Assembly: GCA_963933055.1 (NCBI GenBank)
Contig: CAWVSY010000059.1
Span: forward strand, 1-21,364
Length of the DNA stretch: 21,364 nucleotides
Origin: Oleispira sp963933055
Lineage (GTDB): Bacteria; Pseudomonadota; Gammaproteobacteria; Pseudomonadales; Oceanobacteraceae
Direction of reading: 5' to 3'
In this document: piece by piece, positions 6,410 to 14,496 of the stretch
Layout of the letters: the number at the start of each line of letters is the position of its first letter
Position numbering within the stretch: the stretch's first letter is position 1
The notes under the pieces: generated by a model
The model's input: only the letters and a program-made list of their open reading frames with translations
Database searches by the model: none
Told to the model about the DNA's origin: nothing
Position numbers and translations under genes: made by a program

Positions 6410-9114
6410 AGACATCTTCATTTAATTCAGATCAAGATGCATGGTTAACTAAGCTAGATCAGAAGGTTCTCTCTTCTTGGATTGCGTTAAATTCTCGGCC
6501 TGCAGAGTTACCTGAGCATTATTTTCCACGACCTGAATTATCAACAAGGTTAGATAATGCGAAGCCGATTACTTGGTTATTAGCCCCCGCAGGCTATGGC
6601 AAAAGCACACTTTTGAGTGATTGGTACAGTCAAACTATTCGCCAAGAAGAAATTCTGGGTACTTGGCTTTCTTTAGATACAAAAGATAATCAGCCAATGT
6701 TTTTGTTACGACATCTGCTGGAAGCGATTAATAATGCCATTCCAGGGGTTGTGACGGATGCTTTAGCTCATCTATTATCGTCAAACAATCAGCAAAATAA
6801 CGATTATGAAGCCGTTTTATTATTACTGATTGATGAGTTAAAAGATCTGAACTGTCCACTGGTTCTGGTAATGGATAACCTCCATTGCATCGATCATTCA
6901 GCGGCTTGGCAAGTTGTGCAATACATTATGATGCAGCTGCCTAAAAATATGCGGTTGGTATTATCTTCTCGTTATATTCCGGTTGCTTTGGGTCGTTTGC
7001 GCTTAGACCCACGATTGGATTTTATTAAGCAGGCTGAACTAAGCTTTAATCTTCACAATATTGATTGTTGGTTAAAGCAAAATGGCATTGATGATCAGCA
7101 GCAAGCTTTAAGTTTAATGCAGCGTTTACAGGGGTGGCCGGCGGGCCTTGGTCTCTGGATAAGTTGTCATCATGATTGTTCGAGCGATATAGCTTCAAAC
7201 AATGAAGAAAAAGAGCGCTTAAGTGATTATTTGATGGGAGAAGTGCTTAATACCTTGGATGAGCCTCTCAGAGATTTTCTTATTAACATTGCTCCTTTGC
7301 AATTTTTTGACGAAAACTTGTGCAATAAAGTGCTACAAATTGACAACAGTAGCCACTGGATTCAGCAATTAGTTCATTACAACCTGTTCATTACCAATAC
7401 TGAGCAGCGTTCTGGTTGGTATAGCCTACACCCTCTATTAGTCGATGTTTTGAGCCCATTAAATAGTGAGTTACAGCGCAAACATATCCACTTAATCGCC
7501 TTTCAATATTTAAAAGAAAAAGATTTCCGTGTAGAAGCGTTGCAGCATGCTCGTTTAGGATCATTAACGGAAGAAGCCGTTAGATGGGTAGAAAGTGAAA
7601 TAGACAGCATTATTGCTGATTTAGATTTTGCGGCACTGTTAGCATGGTGTGATATTGCCGGGGATCTGATTATTGAGCGCTCGTTGCGTTTACAATTGGT
7701 TCAAATATGGAGCTTGCTATTAACCTATCAATATTCAAAAGCCATTGAATTAGCAGGTTGCCTTGATAGCACTCAGGTTGATTTACACTTTTCAGGCCAG
7801 TTATTAGCGATTAAAGGCTATATTGCCCGCGGGCAGGGTAATGATGCACAAGCTCGTAGTTTGTGTGAATTGGCACTGAAAGAATTGCCTGCAGATCGCT
7901 TTGGTATTCGAGTCTTGATGTGTTCTACGTTAACCAATATTGAGCTGGTTAATAAAAATCCCGAGGCCGCGCGCATTTGGAATCGACTTGAATTAGAAAT
8001 CGCTCGCCAAAATCAAGCAACGGGTTTAGAAGTTTTAGCATTATTTGATTATGCCAGAGTTGAGCAGTTTCGTGGTCATATTAATCGCAGCAGTGAAATT
8101 ATTGAGCAAGGCTTGCAGGTTGCGGGTCAGCTGTCATCGCAAAATAGGCTCTTTCCGCGTGCGCGCTTGATCATCTATCGAGGCTTTATTCGCTGGTTAC
8201 AAGGAAATAAAAGTGATGCTTTGGAAGATATTTACAGTGGCATCGATGAAGCTAACCAATGTCGAGATGTCACGGTATTGATTGGTTATAGCTTGCTCGC
8301 GTTAATTAATTTATCGGATAAGAAAATGGATCAAGCGCTTGATGTTTTGGCGCAGGCAGAAAGTTTGATGCAGCGCTGGCAGGTGAGCGAGCGCGTTTAT
8401 GAGCCTTGGATTGCTATTGTAAAAGCCAATGTGTGGATGGGGCTTGAGAAGTGGAATCGCGCTGAAAAAAGTTTACGTTTTGTCTCGGAAACGTTATCGC
8501 TTGAGGTGAATGATAGTGCTGAATTAAAAAGTTCTGAAATCTTTCCGATGCAATCAGATTTCTATTATTTATCAAATGCACGCTTAATGATGCATCAAAA
8601 ACAGTATTCCGAGGCAGAAGACATCGTATTATCTGTTGTTAAGCATGGTCAGGGTGGGCTGGTCTGTTTGTCTGCACAGCTAATGCTATCGGCTATTTAT
8701 TCTGTTAACAAACAATCGGTTAAGGCCAAAAAATCTTGGCAGCAAGCGATAAAGTTTGCCTCTAAAGAAAAAATAAAAATTGATATCGGTGCGCTTGTCT
8801 CTATCTCTGATATCTCGGTCGTTGCAGAAGATGCTTATGCTTCAGAAGCTGTGCCGCCTGTTACAGACTCCGCCAATGAAAAGCTCGCTGAGAAATCACT
8901 GAGTGCACAAATTAATGATTCTTCAGGTTTGAGTGCTCGTGAAAAAGAAGTATTGGCTTTAATTGCTGATGGCTTTTCTAACCAAGAAATTGCGGACCAT
9001 CTGTTTATTTCTCTGCATACGGTTAAAACTCACGCCCGTAAAATAAATGCAAAGCTGGGGGCAAAAAGCCGTACTCAAGCAATTGTTAAAGCGCGAGAGT
9101 TAGCCATTATTTAG
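6397..9114 (+). CDS. MalT-type LuxR-family ATP-dependent transcriptional regulator
   Basis: A 905-residue regulator of the MalT/AlkS class (large ATP-binding LuxR proteins, STAND ATPases). Order: a short N-terminal segment, the ATPase module with Walker A APAGYGKST (63-71) and a Walker B-like VLVMDN (156-161), an SSRYIP block ending the nucleotide domain (about 190), a long helical repeat region (about 370-800) of the kind that senses the inducer, and a C-terminal LuxR helix-turn-helix (845-905; LSAREKEVLALIADG...). In characterised members a small ligand plus ATP drives oligomerisation and promoter activation. The ligand here cannot be told: no maltose or alkane genes are adjacent. An in-frame TAG at 6379 restricts the start to 6397 or 6406; 6406 overlaps the stop of the leader ORF and may be the real start. 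Confidence 0.88.
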   Translation: MAQMKTSSFNSDQDAWLTKLDQKVLSSWIALNSRPAELPEHYFPRPELSTRLDNAKPITWLLAPAGYGKSTLLSDWYSQTIRQEEILGTWLSLDTKDNQPMFLLRHLLEAINNAIPGVVTDALAHLLSSNNQQNNDYEAVLLLLIDELKDLNCPLVLVMDNLHCIDHSAAWQVVQYIMMQLPKNMRLVLSSRYIPVALGRLRLDPRLDFIKQAELSFNLHNIDCWLKQNGIDDQQQALSLMQRLQGWPAGLGLWISCHHDCSSDIASNNEEKERLSDYLMGEVLNTLDEPLRDFLINIAPLQFFDENLCNKVLQIDNSSHWIQQLVHYNLFITNTEQRSGWYSLHPLLVDVLSPLNSELQRKHIHLIAFQYLKEKDFRVEALQHARLGSLTEEAVRWVESEIDSIIADLDFAALLAWCDIAGDLIIERSLRLQLVQIWSLLLTYQYSKAIELAGCLDSTQVDLHFSGQLLAIKGYIARGQGNDAQARSLCELALKELPADRFGIRVLMCSTLTNIELVNKNPEAARIWNRLELEIARQNQATGLEVLALFDYARVEQFRGHINRSSEIIEQGLQVAGQLSSQNRLFPRARLIIYRGFIRWLQGNKSDALEDIYSGIDEANQCRDVTVLIGYSLLALINLSDKKMDQALDVLAQAESLMQRWQVSERVYEPWIAIVKANVWMGLEKWNRAEKSLRFVSETLSLEVNDSAELKSSEIFPMQSDFYYLSNARLMMHQKQYSEAEDIVLSVVKHGQGGLVCLSAQLMLSAIYSVNKQSVKAKKSWQQAIKFASKEKIKIDIGALVSISDISVVAEDAYASEAVPPVTDSANEKLAEKSLSAQINDSSGLSAREKEVLALIADGFSNQEIADHLFISLHTVKTHARKINAKLGAKSRTQAIVKARELAII

Positions 9115-9229
9115 TATGAGAACCGTCAACATTGGCCTACGATTTTGTCGGGAATATTGAAAGCTGGGCCACTCTTGTCTATACCTAACTAATGGATTTA
9201 ATTTTAAGTACATTAGATATGAGGTTGGC

Positions 9230-10399
9230 ATGGCCGCTAGCTATTCGATTATAATTTTAAGCTGCGATAATGATTTGCATCTAGCAAAGCATATTGATCA
9301 ATCCTTTGATGTTTTAATGACGACGGATGAAGCTCTGTGCATGCAAGCTTTGTCGGCTAATAAGCATCAACTGGTCTTGGTTGATATGAACTGTTCATCC
9401 ATTCCCGCCGCGACCATCTGTCAGAATATTAAGCTCGATTTTGATATTCCAGTAATCTTCGTCAGTTCTAAAGACTGCAATACCGAACGCCTAGAAGCTT
9501 ACGACTGTGGGGCGGATGATTATCTTGGGGTTGATGATTTAAGTACAGAGCTTCATGGTCGATTAGAACGCATCATTATCAATAAAATTGCTAACGACCA
9601 ATTGAAAGTGCAGTTAGCTCAGGCGAATGAAATGGCATTTATCGCCATGTCAGATACCAGCGATCTCGGGGTTAATATTCAGTTTTTATTGGATGTAAAC
9701 AACTGTGATAATCTTGATGAGTTGGGCATGCGGCTATTTCAAGCGCTAAAGTCCTATGGCATTAATTGCAGCTTGCAGCTTCGTAGCCAATTTTCTGTAA
9801 AAAATATGGAAGCCAATGGTATGGAAAAATCATTGGAATCTAAGCTCTTATTAGAAATGAAAGATCAAGGACGCTATGTCGATTTTGGCCATCGTTCCGT
9901 CATGAATTATGGTGCGGTATCTTTGCTTGTGAAAAATATGCCAATCGATGATAAGAAAAAATATGGGGCGATCAAAGACAATGTATTCTCTTTATTGCAA
10001 GGCGCTGATGCCCGCATACAGTCACTCGATACTCTTGGCATTTTGGCCTTAGAAAAAAATCTAGTGCGCAGCTTAACGATTAAGATGAAAGACATGATGT
10101 CGACGGTGGATATTAGCTATCAAGGCGTTATGAGGGATATTGCCAACATTGTTGAAGAAATGGCGGATAATATTGAAGTTTCAATGCATCATCTAGGAAT
10201 GGATGAGCGACAAGAGAAGAGTTTGAATGGCATTATTGAACTCGCCATTTCAGCAACCAGTAAAACGTTTAATGACGGCGTGAAGGTTGATAAAAACCTT
10301 CACGAATTTTTGGTCTACATGGACTCGTTATTTAAGTCCGATAAAATTGACCCGTATAAAATGAAGAAAATTATTGAAAGCCTAGAAAAACGCTCATAA
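9230..10399 (+). CDS. Response regulator with receiver domain and unrecognised C-terminal region
   Basis: A 389-residue cytoplasmic protein. Residues 6-118 form a receiver domain: acidic residues Asp13 and Asp15, the phosphoacceptor Asp52 at the end of a hydrophobic strand (LVLVDMN), Ser79/Ser80, Lys81, and the GADDYL block (94-99). All key residues are present, so phosphorylation is plausible. Residues 120-140 look helical and may link the domains. The C-terminal 250 residues have no helix-turn-helix, GGDEF, EAL or HD-GYP motif; the 150-260 part alternates strand and helix and could be GAF-like (inference), and 270-389 looks helical. Similar proteins occur in Pseudomonas and relatives, as I recall, without a known function. 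TGAGG lies about seven bases before the ATG. No histidine kinase gene is nearby. It follows the MalT-type gene by 115 bases. Confidence 0.8.
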   Translation: MAASYSIIILSCDNDLHLAKHIDQSFDVLMTTDEALCMQALSANKHQLVLVDMNCSSIPAATICQNIKLDFDIPVIFVSSKDCNTERLEAYDCGADDYLGVDDLSTELHGRLERIIINKIANDQLKVQLAQANEMAFIAMSDTSDLGVNIQFLLDVNNCDNLDELGMRLFQALKSYGINCSLQLRSQFSVKNMEANGMEKSLESKLLLEMKDQGRYVDFGHRSVMNYGAVSLLVKNMPIDDKKKYGAIKDNVFSLLQGADARIQSLDTLGILALEKNLVRSLTIKMKDMMSTVDISYQGVMRDIANIVEEMADNIEVSMHHLGMDERQEKSLNGIIELAISATSKTFNDGVKVDKNLHEFLVYMDSLFKSDKIDPYKMKKIIESLEKRS

Positions 10400-10437
10400 C
10401 TTTTGAGAGTTATAGGGCTAATTTTTAATCTGAAGCG

Positions 10438-11388
10438 CTAGTGATGTTCGCACTGGTCGTGACCATCCATATCCACCAACCAAGGTGGGTTCGGTCTTAC
10501 CCGCTCAATAACAAAATCAACAAAGCTTCTTACTTTTGCAGACAGATGCCGGTTACTGGCATACAAGGTATGAATTGGGTGAGCTTCAAAGGGCCAATTA
10601 CATAAAATAGGCACAAGGTTTTTACTTTTAATTGCCGACGCAGCGATTAAAACAGGCAAGGCTGCGATTCCTGCTCCAGATAGCGTTAATGTATACAGGC
10701 TAGAAAGATCATTAACCTTGAGTCTAGGTTTTATGTTTACATTAATTTCTTGGCCTTCAGGCCCCTTTAACGCCCATTGAGTCCAGGTGGTTGCAGATAA
10801 TACCTGGTGGTCATCTATTTCATCAGGGTGGTTGGGCTTGCCAAACTTAGCGATATAATCTGGGCTAGCACACACCATGGCTTTTACATCACCTAGGTAT
10901 CGGCCTATTAATGAAGAATCTTCCAGTTGACCCACTCGAAAAGCGACATCGATGCCTTCTTGAACTAAATCTATGATTTGATCGCTTAAAACCAGCTCAA
11001 TATTTACCTGTGGATGTAAATCCATATATTCAGCAATCAACCCTGATAATACCGTCGAACCAAATAACACCGGTGCGGTGATTCTGAGTGTTCCAGTGGG
11101 CGTATTTTGCATTTGGGTGACAGCGGTATTGGCTTCTTCTATCTCGCACAGTATGCGGGCGCAGTGCGCGTGATAAGCCGTGCCTGTGTCAGTAAGGCTT
11201 AGGCTTCTTGTAGTGCGTTGAATTAAACGGACCCCTAGGCGTTCTTCAAGCTGAGTGATTTTTCGGCTTACAGTCGATTTAGGAAGTCCTAATGCTTTGG
11301 CTGCTCCGGTGAAGCTACCTGATTCGACCACTCGTACAAATATGGCCATCTCATTTAAATCAAACTCTTCACGCTTACCGATTAGCAT
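10438..11388 (-). CDS. LysR-family transcriptional regulator
   Basis: A 316-residue DNA-binding regulator. The winged helix-turn-helix occupies about residues 11-70, with FVRVVESGSFTGAAKALGLPKSTVSRKITQLEERLG typical of the family (quoted in part: residues 18-52). The remainder is the two-lobed effector-binding domain, starting with the TGTLRITAP block near residue 98. This subtype often controls nearby enzymes or efflux genes, but here the gene is not divergent from a target: the upstream thioesterase gene is on the same strand. The N-terminus is about eight residues longer than usual; GGAG six bases before the ATG supports this start. The last residues, DMDGHDQCEHH, are rich in His, Cys and acidic residues and are unusual. 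Target and inducer are unknown. Confidence 0.9.
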   Translation of the reverse strand: MLIGKREEFDLNEMAIFVRVVESGSFTGAAKALGLPKSTVSRKITQLEERLGVRLIQRTTRSLSLTDTGTAYHAHCARILCEIEEANTAVTQMQNTPTGTLRITAPVLFGSTVLSGLIAEYMDLHPQVNIELVLSDQIIDLVQEGIDVAFRVGQLEDSSLIGRYLGDVKAMVCASPDYIAKFGKPNHPDEIDDHQVLSATTWTQWALKGPEGQEINVNIKPRLKVNDLSSLYTLTLSGAGIAALPVLIAASAIKSKNLVPILCNWPFEAHPIHTLYASNRHLSAKVRSFVDFVIERVRPNPPWLVDMDGHDQCEHH

Positions 11389-11431
11389 TAGTAACTCCGC
11401 CTTGGGCTGGTTGTACTTCGAACACCTAATG

Positions 11432-11462
11432 TGAGGGCTGCTGTTCTATAAAACAACCCTCA
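11432..11462. other. Hairpin between the thioesterase and LysR genes
   Basis: TGAGGG and CCCTCA arms, with an inner TGTT/AACA pairing, lie just after the thioesterase stop codon. No T-run follows on the minus strand, so it may be an intercistronic hairpin or a weak terminator. Confidence 0.35.
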
Positions 11463-11471
11463 TACAGTAAT

Positions 11472-11954
11472 TTATGACTCTGTTAGGCTTTCGTCTTCTG
11501 TGTTGGGAATAGCTTGTAAACTTTCCGCTAAATTGGGTTCTAGTGCCGTCATTCGAAGAGCAAGTTCTTCTGGGATATCACAGCGTTTTCCCGCTTTATA
11601 ATCAAAGAATAGCATGGTGCTTTCGCCTTGGGTTACCATTCGAGATTGTTCATGGCTCCATATAGCATACTGTTGGATCAGTTTTTCTGCTTTTGCTTCA
11701 ATACTGCGAATGCCCACAGAAAGCGTATCTGGGTATGTCAATGGGGCAAGGTATTTGGCAGATGTAGCAGAAAGAATGGGGCCTTTAGCGTAATCATTCA
11801 TAAAATCAAGAATTTTAAGCTGTTCAACGTATTTGGTTCGTGCACTTTCGAAATAACGAAAATAGTGCACATTGTTGACATGCTTGAATGAATCCATTTC
11901 TCCCCATGCAACGGGGATTTCAATAACTACTGGATAATCGTATAAATCAGACAT
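11472..11954 (-). CDS. Acyl-CoA thioesterase of the hot-dog fold (4HBT, YbgC/FadM-like)
   Basis: A 160-residue enzyme predicted to hydrolyse acyl-CoA thioesters in the cytoplasm. The N-terminal block WGEMDSFKHVNNVHYFRYFE (17-36) is the catalytic region of the YbgC/FadM group: an Asp (Asp21) followed by the HVNN-x-HY helix start, with FESART next. The later part shows the alternating strands of the hot-dog sheet and ends in an acidic tail of about 25 residues. AAAGGA precedes the ATG. Chain-length preference cannot be read. It lies upstream of the LysR gene on the same strand with an 83-base gap, so co-transcription is possible. A beta-oxidation or fatty-acid clearance role is inferred from the family. 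Confidence 0.87.
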   Translation of the reverse strand: MSDLYDYPVVIEIPVAWGEMDSFKHVNNVHYFRYFESARTKYVEQLKILDFMNDYAKGPILSATSAKYLAPLTYPDTLSVGIRSIEAKAEKLIQQYAIWSHEQSRMVTQGESTMLFFDYKAGKRCDIPEELALRMTALEPNLAESLQAIPNTEDESLTES

Positions 11955-12097
11955 GAATATTCCTTTATTGTTGGTCTACGTGGTGTCGCATACATTTATA
12001 TAGAATGCTTAGCGAAGTTCTTTATACCGTATTAATCTAAATAAGTCATAATTTGAGGTGAAAGAGCTATAAGTTTACGTAGGTCAATCTAGAAATA

Positions 12098-12490
12098 TTA
12101 CATCTGCTTTAAAATGACCTGGGTGATTGCATCACGCACGATTTCTTCTTGGCCAACTGGCGGGTGAAGATGAGTTGTTATGCCAAGGTCTGTTTCTATG
12201 TCTTTTAGCTGTTTAGGAACATCAATGCGCAAGTGGCGGCCAGCGGCGAAAAATATCGGATAAATATTGATGATTTCATAGCCATCTTTCGCTAGATCTT
12301 CGCAGACTTGTTCAAGACTCGGCTCAGACAGCTCCATATAGCTTAATTCTATACGGGTAGATTCTCCGCTTTGGTTATTTTCCTGTTCTTTAGTTTTAAT
12401 TCTTTCTGCTATTACTTCAAACGGCGCTTGCCATTGTGGGTCTCGACTGCCATGAGCCAGTAATACATTAGCGCTTTTTTGATTAGTCAT
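12098..12490 (-). CDS. cbiX: Short CbiX/SirB-type sirohydrochlorin chelatase
   Basis: A 130-residue single-domain chelatase of the CbiX-small type. The family inserts cobalt or iron into sirohydrochlorin for cobalamin or siroheme. Motifs are LLAHGSRDPQW with metal-binding His13 near the N-terminus, and PIFFAAGRHLRIDVP with His86 (78-92), the second conserved His. Full-length enzymes carry two such halves; the short forms work as dimers. No other cobalamin or siroheme gene is in the window, so the metal is undetermined. The ATG at 12490 has no clear ribosome binding site. It sits in an imperfect 15-base tandem duplication (ACTAATGGCTAATTA and ACTAATGACTAATCA on the minus strand), the upstream copy of which gives only an ATG-GCT-AAT-TAA mini-frame. 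Confidence 0.82.
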   Translation of the reverse strand: MTNQKSANVLLAHGSRDPQWQAPFEVIAERIKTKEQENNQSGESTRIELSYMELSEPSLEQVCEDLAKDGYEIINIYPIFFAAGRHLRIDVPKQLKDIETDLGITTHLHPPVGQEEIVRDAITQVILKQM

Positions 12491-12883
12491 TAGTTAATTA
12501 GCCATTAGTTCACTAGCGATTGATTAGTGAATCAGAAAAATTCAGTTGTTTGTTCATTATTGGCGTTATTATAACGCCATCTCTATTTCTAACCTACGTC
12601 AGTAATCTGTAATTGGATCATCTGGCTATATTGTCTTGTATGACAATTTTTCTACCAAAGTGATAAATCATTTCAAATCAGTAAGGTAGCTAACTTTTAC
12701 TAATGTAGGAATGATGAGAAATACGCTCAAAAGTGCCCATAAAAAGCTGCTAAAAAGCAATAATAACAACTGAAAAATGACGCGATAAAATGGTCTGTAG
12801 TTTTCTGTTATTTTCATTTGATAAGTATAAAAACACTGGCTAAAACTAATAGTGAATCATTTGTTTATAGGTAGTTGACCCAC
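12491..12883. other. Intergenic region of 390 bases with operator-like palindromes
   Basis: This AT-rich stretch separates the divergent cbiX gene and the small unknown gene. It holds a 19-base perfect palindrome, TGGCGTTAT and ATAACGCCA around one base (12561-12579), whose minus strand contains TATAAT and lies about 70 bases before the cbiX start; and an inverted repeat ATTGTC/GACAAT with a six-base centre (12630-12647), similar in shape to GntR-type operators. A 20-codon frame at 12711-12773 has no proper ribosome binding site. No tRNA or long ORF is visible. Confidence 0.5.
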
Positions 12884-13213
12884 ATGAGTATCAGTCGTCA
12901 GCAAGTTGGTCGTTTTTTGTATGAGTTTGATGAAGATTATCAAGTAACGTATGTGAATTTCTCACGTGCGAATGAACTAGCCGATGCGCAGTTGATAATG
13001 ACATTGGAGCGTGGCTGCGAAAGACAGTCCTTTGCTTTTTCTCAGCCTCATTTTAATGATATAGAGAAAAACTTAATTACGTCTAAAGGCATTTATGTTG
13101 CCAGTATGAAAAGCTCACCGTTATCTCCGCATCGAGTGGAAGTTGGTGATCTAGAGGGGGGATTTGCTTATTTTACCGCTAAGAATGTGAAAAATATTAC
13201 ACCAACCGCATAA
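12884..13213 (+). CDS. Small protein of unknown function
   Basis: A 109-residue protein that I do not recognise. It starts MSISRQQVGRFLYEFDEDYQ, is soluble (no signal peptide or membrane segment), mixed in charge, with one Cys (45), and seems rich in beta strands (VTYVNF, LIMTLERG, GIYVASM, HRVEVGD, GFAYFTAKNV). The ATG at 12884 is preferred over a TTG at 12875, though AGGT lies unusually far (about 13 bases) from the ATG and close to the TTG. Codon use resembles neighbouring genes and a strong terminator follows the stop, both of which support a real gene. It is transcribed away from cbiX and converges on the secreted-protein gene. No function can be inferred from context. Confidence 0.7.
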   Translation: MSISRQQVGRFLYEFDEDYQVTYVNFSRANELADAQLIMTLERGCERQSFAFSQPHFNDIEKNLITSKGIYVASMKSSPLSPHRVEVGDLEGGFAYFTAKNVKNITPTA

Positions 13214-13239
13214 TGTTGTTTGTATTAGTGGTTAGTATC

Positions 13240-13268
13240 AAAAAGCAATACGATTCGTATTGCTTTTT
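13240..13268. terminator. Bidirectional rho-independent terminator
   Basis: AAAAGCAATACG and CGTATTGCTTTT pair perfectly across a very short loop, with an A-run before and a T-run after. It can serve both the small unknown gene (plus) and the secreted-protein gene (minus). Confidence 0.92.
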
Positions 13269-13288
13269 TTATGTCTAGGCAAAGGGTC

Positions 13289-13705
13289 TTAAAAAAGCTG
13301 AAGAACCAAGGCCGCTGTCTCGCAATAATCCTTTTCTTTTACATCATTCTTCTGTTTTGCTTGCTCAGACTTAATAAAGGTATAGCTATTTGGAGAACCT
13401 TTGCAGATGTTCATGCCTAATACATTATTCTGTGATTTAACAAATAAGTTCATACTCACTTCACCCCGTGTGCGTGAGCGCAAGTGCACTTTTTTAGGGG
13501 AGATTGTATAAGATTTAATGCCGTCTTTAGCGGTAACGTTCATGCTTTGCCCTGGAGGCGCATTGACGAAGGTCGCATCATCGCGTATTTCGATACTGGT
13601 CCAATTACTATCTGTTTGAACTTCTAACTCGTAAATTTGCTCTGCAGCGATTACAGGTTGAAAAGTTGTTAGGCCAATAATGCTGGCCAATAAAAATCGG
13701 TTCAT
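13289..13705 (-). CDS. Small secreted or periplasmic protein of unknown function
   Basis: A 138-residue protein with a clear Sec signal peptide: MNRFLLASIIGLTTFQPVIAA with cleavage predicted after residue 20 or 21. The mature part, about 117 residues, looks beta-rich and contains a single pair of cysteines (101 and 128), which could form a disulfide in the periplasm. I do not recognise the family. GGGAAG lies about six bases before the ATG. It is divergent from the DUF2147 gene, and the shared 275-base spacer holds two operator-like palindromes, so the two envelope proteins may share regulation (inference). Confidence 0.78.
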   Translation of the reverse strand: MNRFLLASIIGLTTFQPVIAAEQIYELEVQTDSNWTSIEIRDDATFVNAPPGQSMNVTAKDGIKSYTISPKKVHLRSRTRGEVSMNLFVKSQNNVLGMNICKGSPNSYTFIKSEQAKQKNDVKEKDYCETAALVLQLF

Positions 13706-13764
13706 GGTGTCTTCCCTGATAGAGCGGGCTGTGCGAAATTGCTTTGGGTCTTAGTTATATAGTA

Positions 13765-13829
13765 GACGTTTTTTAGAACGTCAAATCTTTGGATAATAAA
13801 ATAGCTTAGTATGTTAGTACTTACATACT
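13765..13829. promoter_or_regulatory. Two operator-like palindromes between divergent envelope-protein genes
   Basis: GACGTT/AACGTC around six bases (13765-13782) and a 22-base near-perfect palindrome (13808-13829) with arms AGTATGT and ACATACT around a central AGTACT. The second differs from perfect symmetry at only two positions. Both lie within 125 bases of the start codon at 13705, in the spacer shared with the DUF2147 gene. The binding protein is unknown. Confidence 0.45.
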
Positions 13830-13980
13830 TGGTAGGATCTATGAAATATGGTAATTTATAAATCTTATTGATAAAAAGCTATTGTCTTATTTCTTTGGCT
13901 GATGACGCTTAGCTTGAATCGAGAAGTAAGCAAGGTAGACTACTGCTTACAATTCATTAGCGTTAAAGAAAGGCGATTCA

Positions 13981-14433
13981 ATGCGTGTTTTTCAATCTAT
14001 ATCAATAATCACTCTATTCTTGTTTACTTTCAGTGCTTGGTCGCAAGATCCTGTTCTGGGGCAGTGGCATACCATTGATGATGACACGGGTGAGGTGAAA
14101 AGTGTCGTTACTCTGTCGATGGCTGAAAACGGCACCATGGTGGGTGTTATTACGGAAGTATTGAAAAAGAATCCGGGTGATGGTCTATGTCATGAGTGTG
14201 AAGATGAGTTTAAGGATCAGCCAATTAAAGGGATGCAATTTATTTGGGGTTTTAAAAAGACGGCCATTGGGGAATGGGAAGATGGTCGATTATTAGATCC
14301 AGAAAGTGGTGATATTTATAGTGGGAATATCACGATTACTGAAGACCCTACAAAATTGGATGTGCGTGGCTATGTTGGTATTTCATTGTTTGGCCGATCA
14401 CAGACTTGGAATAAAGTCATAATAACGCCTTAG
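13981..14433 (+). CDS. DUF2147 family periplasmic protein
   Basis: A 150-residue exported protein with a signal peptide at about 1-21 (cleavage before QDP). The mature part shows the DUF2147 pattern: GQWHTIDDDTGEVKSVV (27-43), a CHEC cysteine pair (70-73), PIKGMQFIWGFK (81-92), DGRLLDPESGDIYSG (101-115), and LDVRGYVGISLFGRSQTW (126-143), the latter being the strongest signature. The fold is a small beta barrel whose biochemical role is not established. AAAGG lies about nine bases before the ATG. It lies 183 bases before the TRAP operon on the same strand, probably as a separate unit. Confidence 0.88.
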   Translation: MRVFQSISIITLFLFTFSAWSQDPVLGQWHTIDDDTGEVKSVVTLSMAENGTMVGVITEVLKKNPGDGLCHECEDEFKDQPIKGMQFIWGFKKTAIGEWEDGRLLDPESGDIYSGNITITEDPTKLDVRGYVGISLFGRSQTWNKVIITP

Positions 14434-14441
14434 CTTTTCTA

Positions 14442-14496
14442 ATAAATGACGCTCTTTGGCTTAAAAGAACCTTTGCCTATTGAGCGTTTGATTTAT
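14442..14496 (+). terminator. Possible weak terminator after the DUF2147 gene
   Basis: ATAAAT-g-ACGCTC (14442-14454) pairs with GAGCGT-ttg-ATTTAT (14482-14496) across a loop of 27 bases. The tail is only partly T-rich. A second small hairpin, GCCTTT/AAAGGC (14530-14544), follows and may be an operator of the next operon. Confidence 0.3.

Noticed and set aside
6397..9114. Naming the MalT-type regulator AlkS because hydrocarbon degraders carry AlkS
   Set aside because: No alkane hydroxylase or related gene is adjacent and the ligand region cannot be assigned by eye.
12473..12502. Imperfect 15-base tandem duplication at the cbiX start as a functional element
   Set aside because: Too short and AT-rich; most simply a slippage duplication, and the upstream copy encodes only a three-codon frame.
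12711..12773. A 20-codon basic peptide frame (MMRNTLKSAHKKLLKSNNNN)
   Set aside because: The AGGA sits directly against the start codon, composition simply mirrors A-rich DNA, and nothing supports translation.
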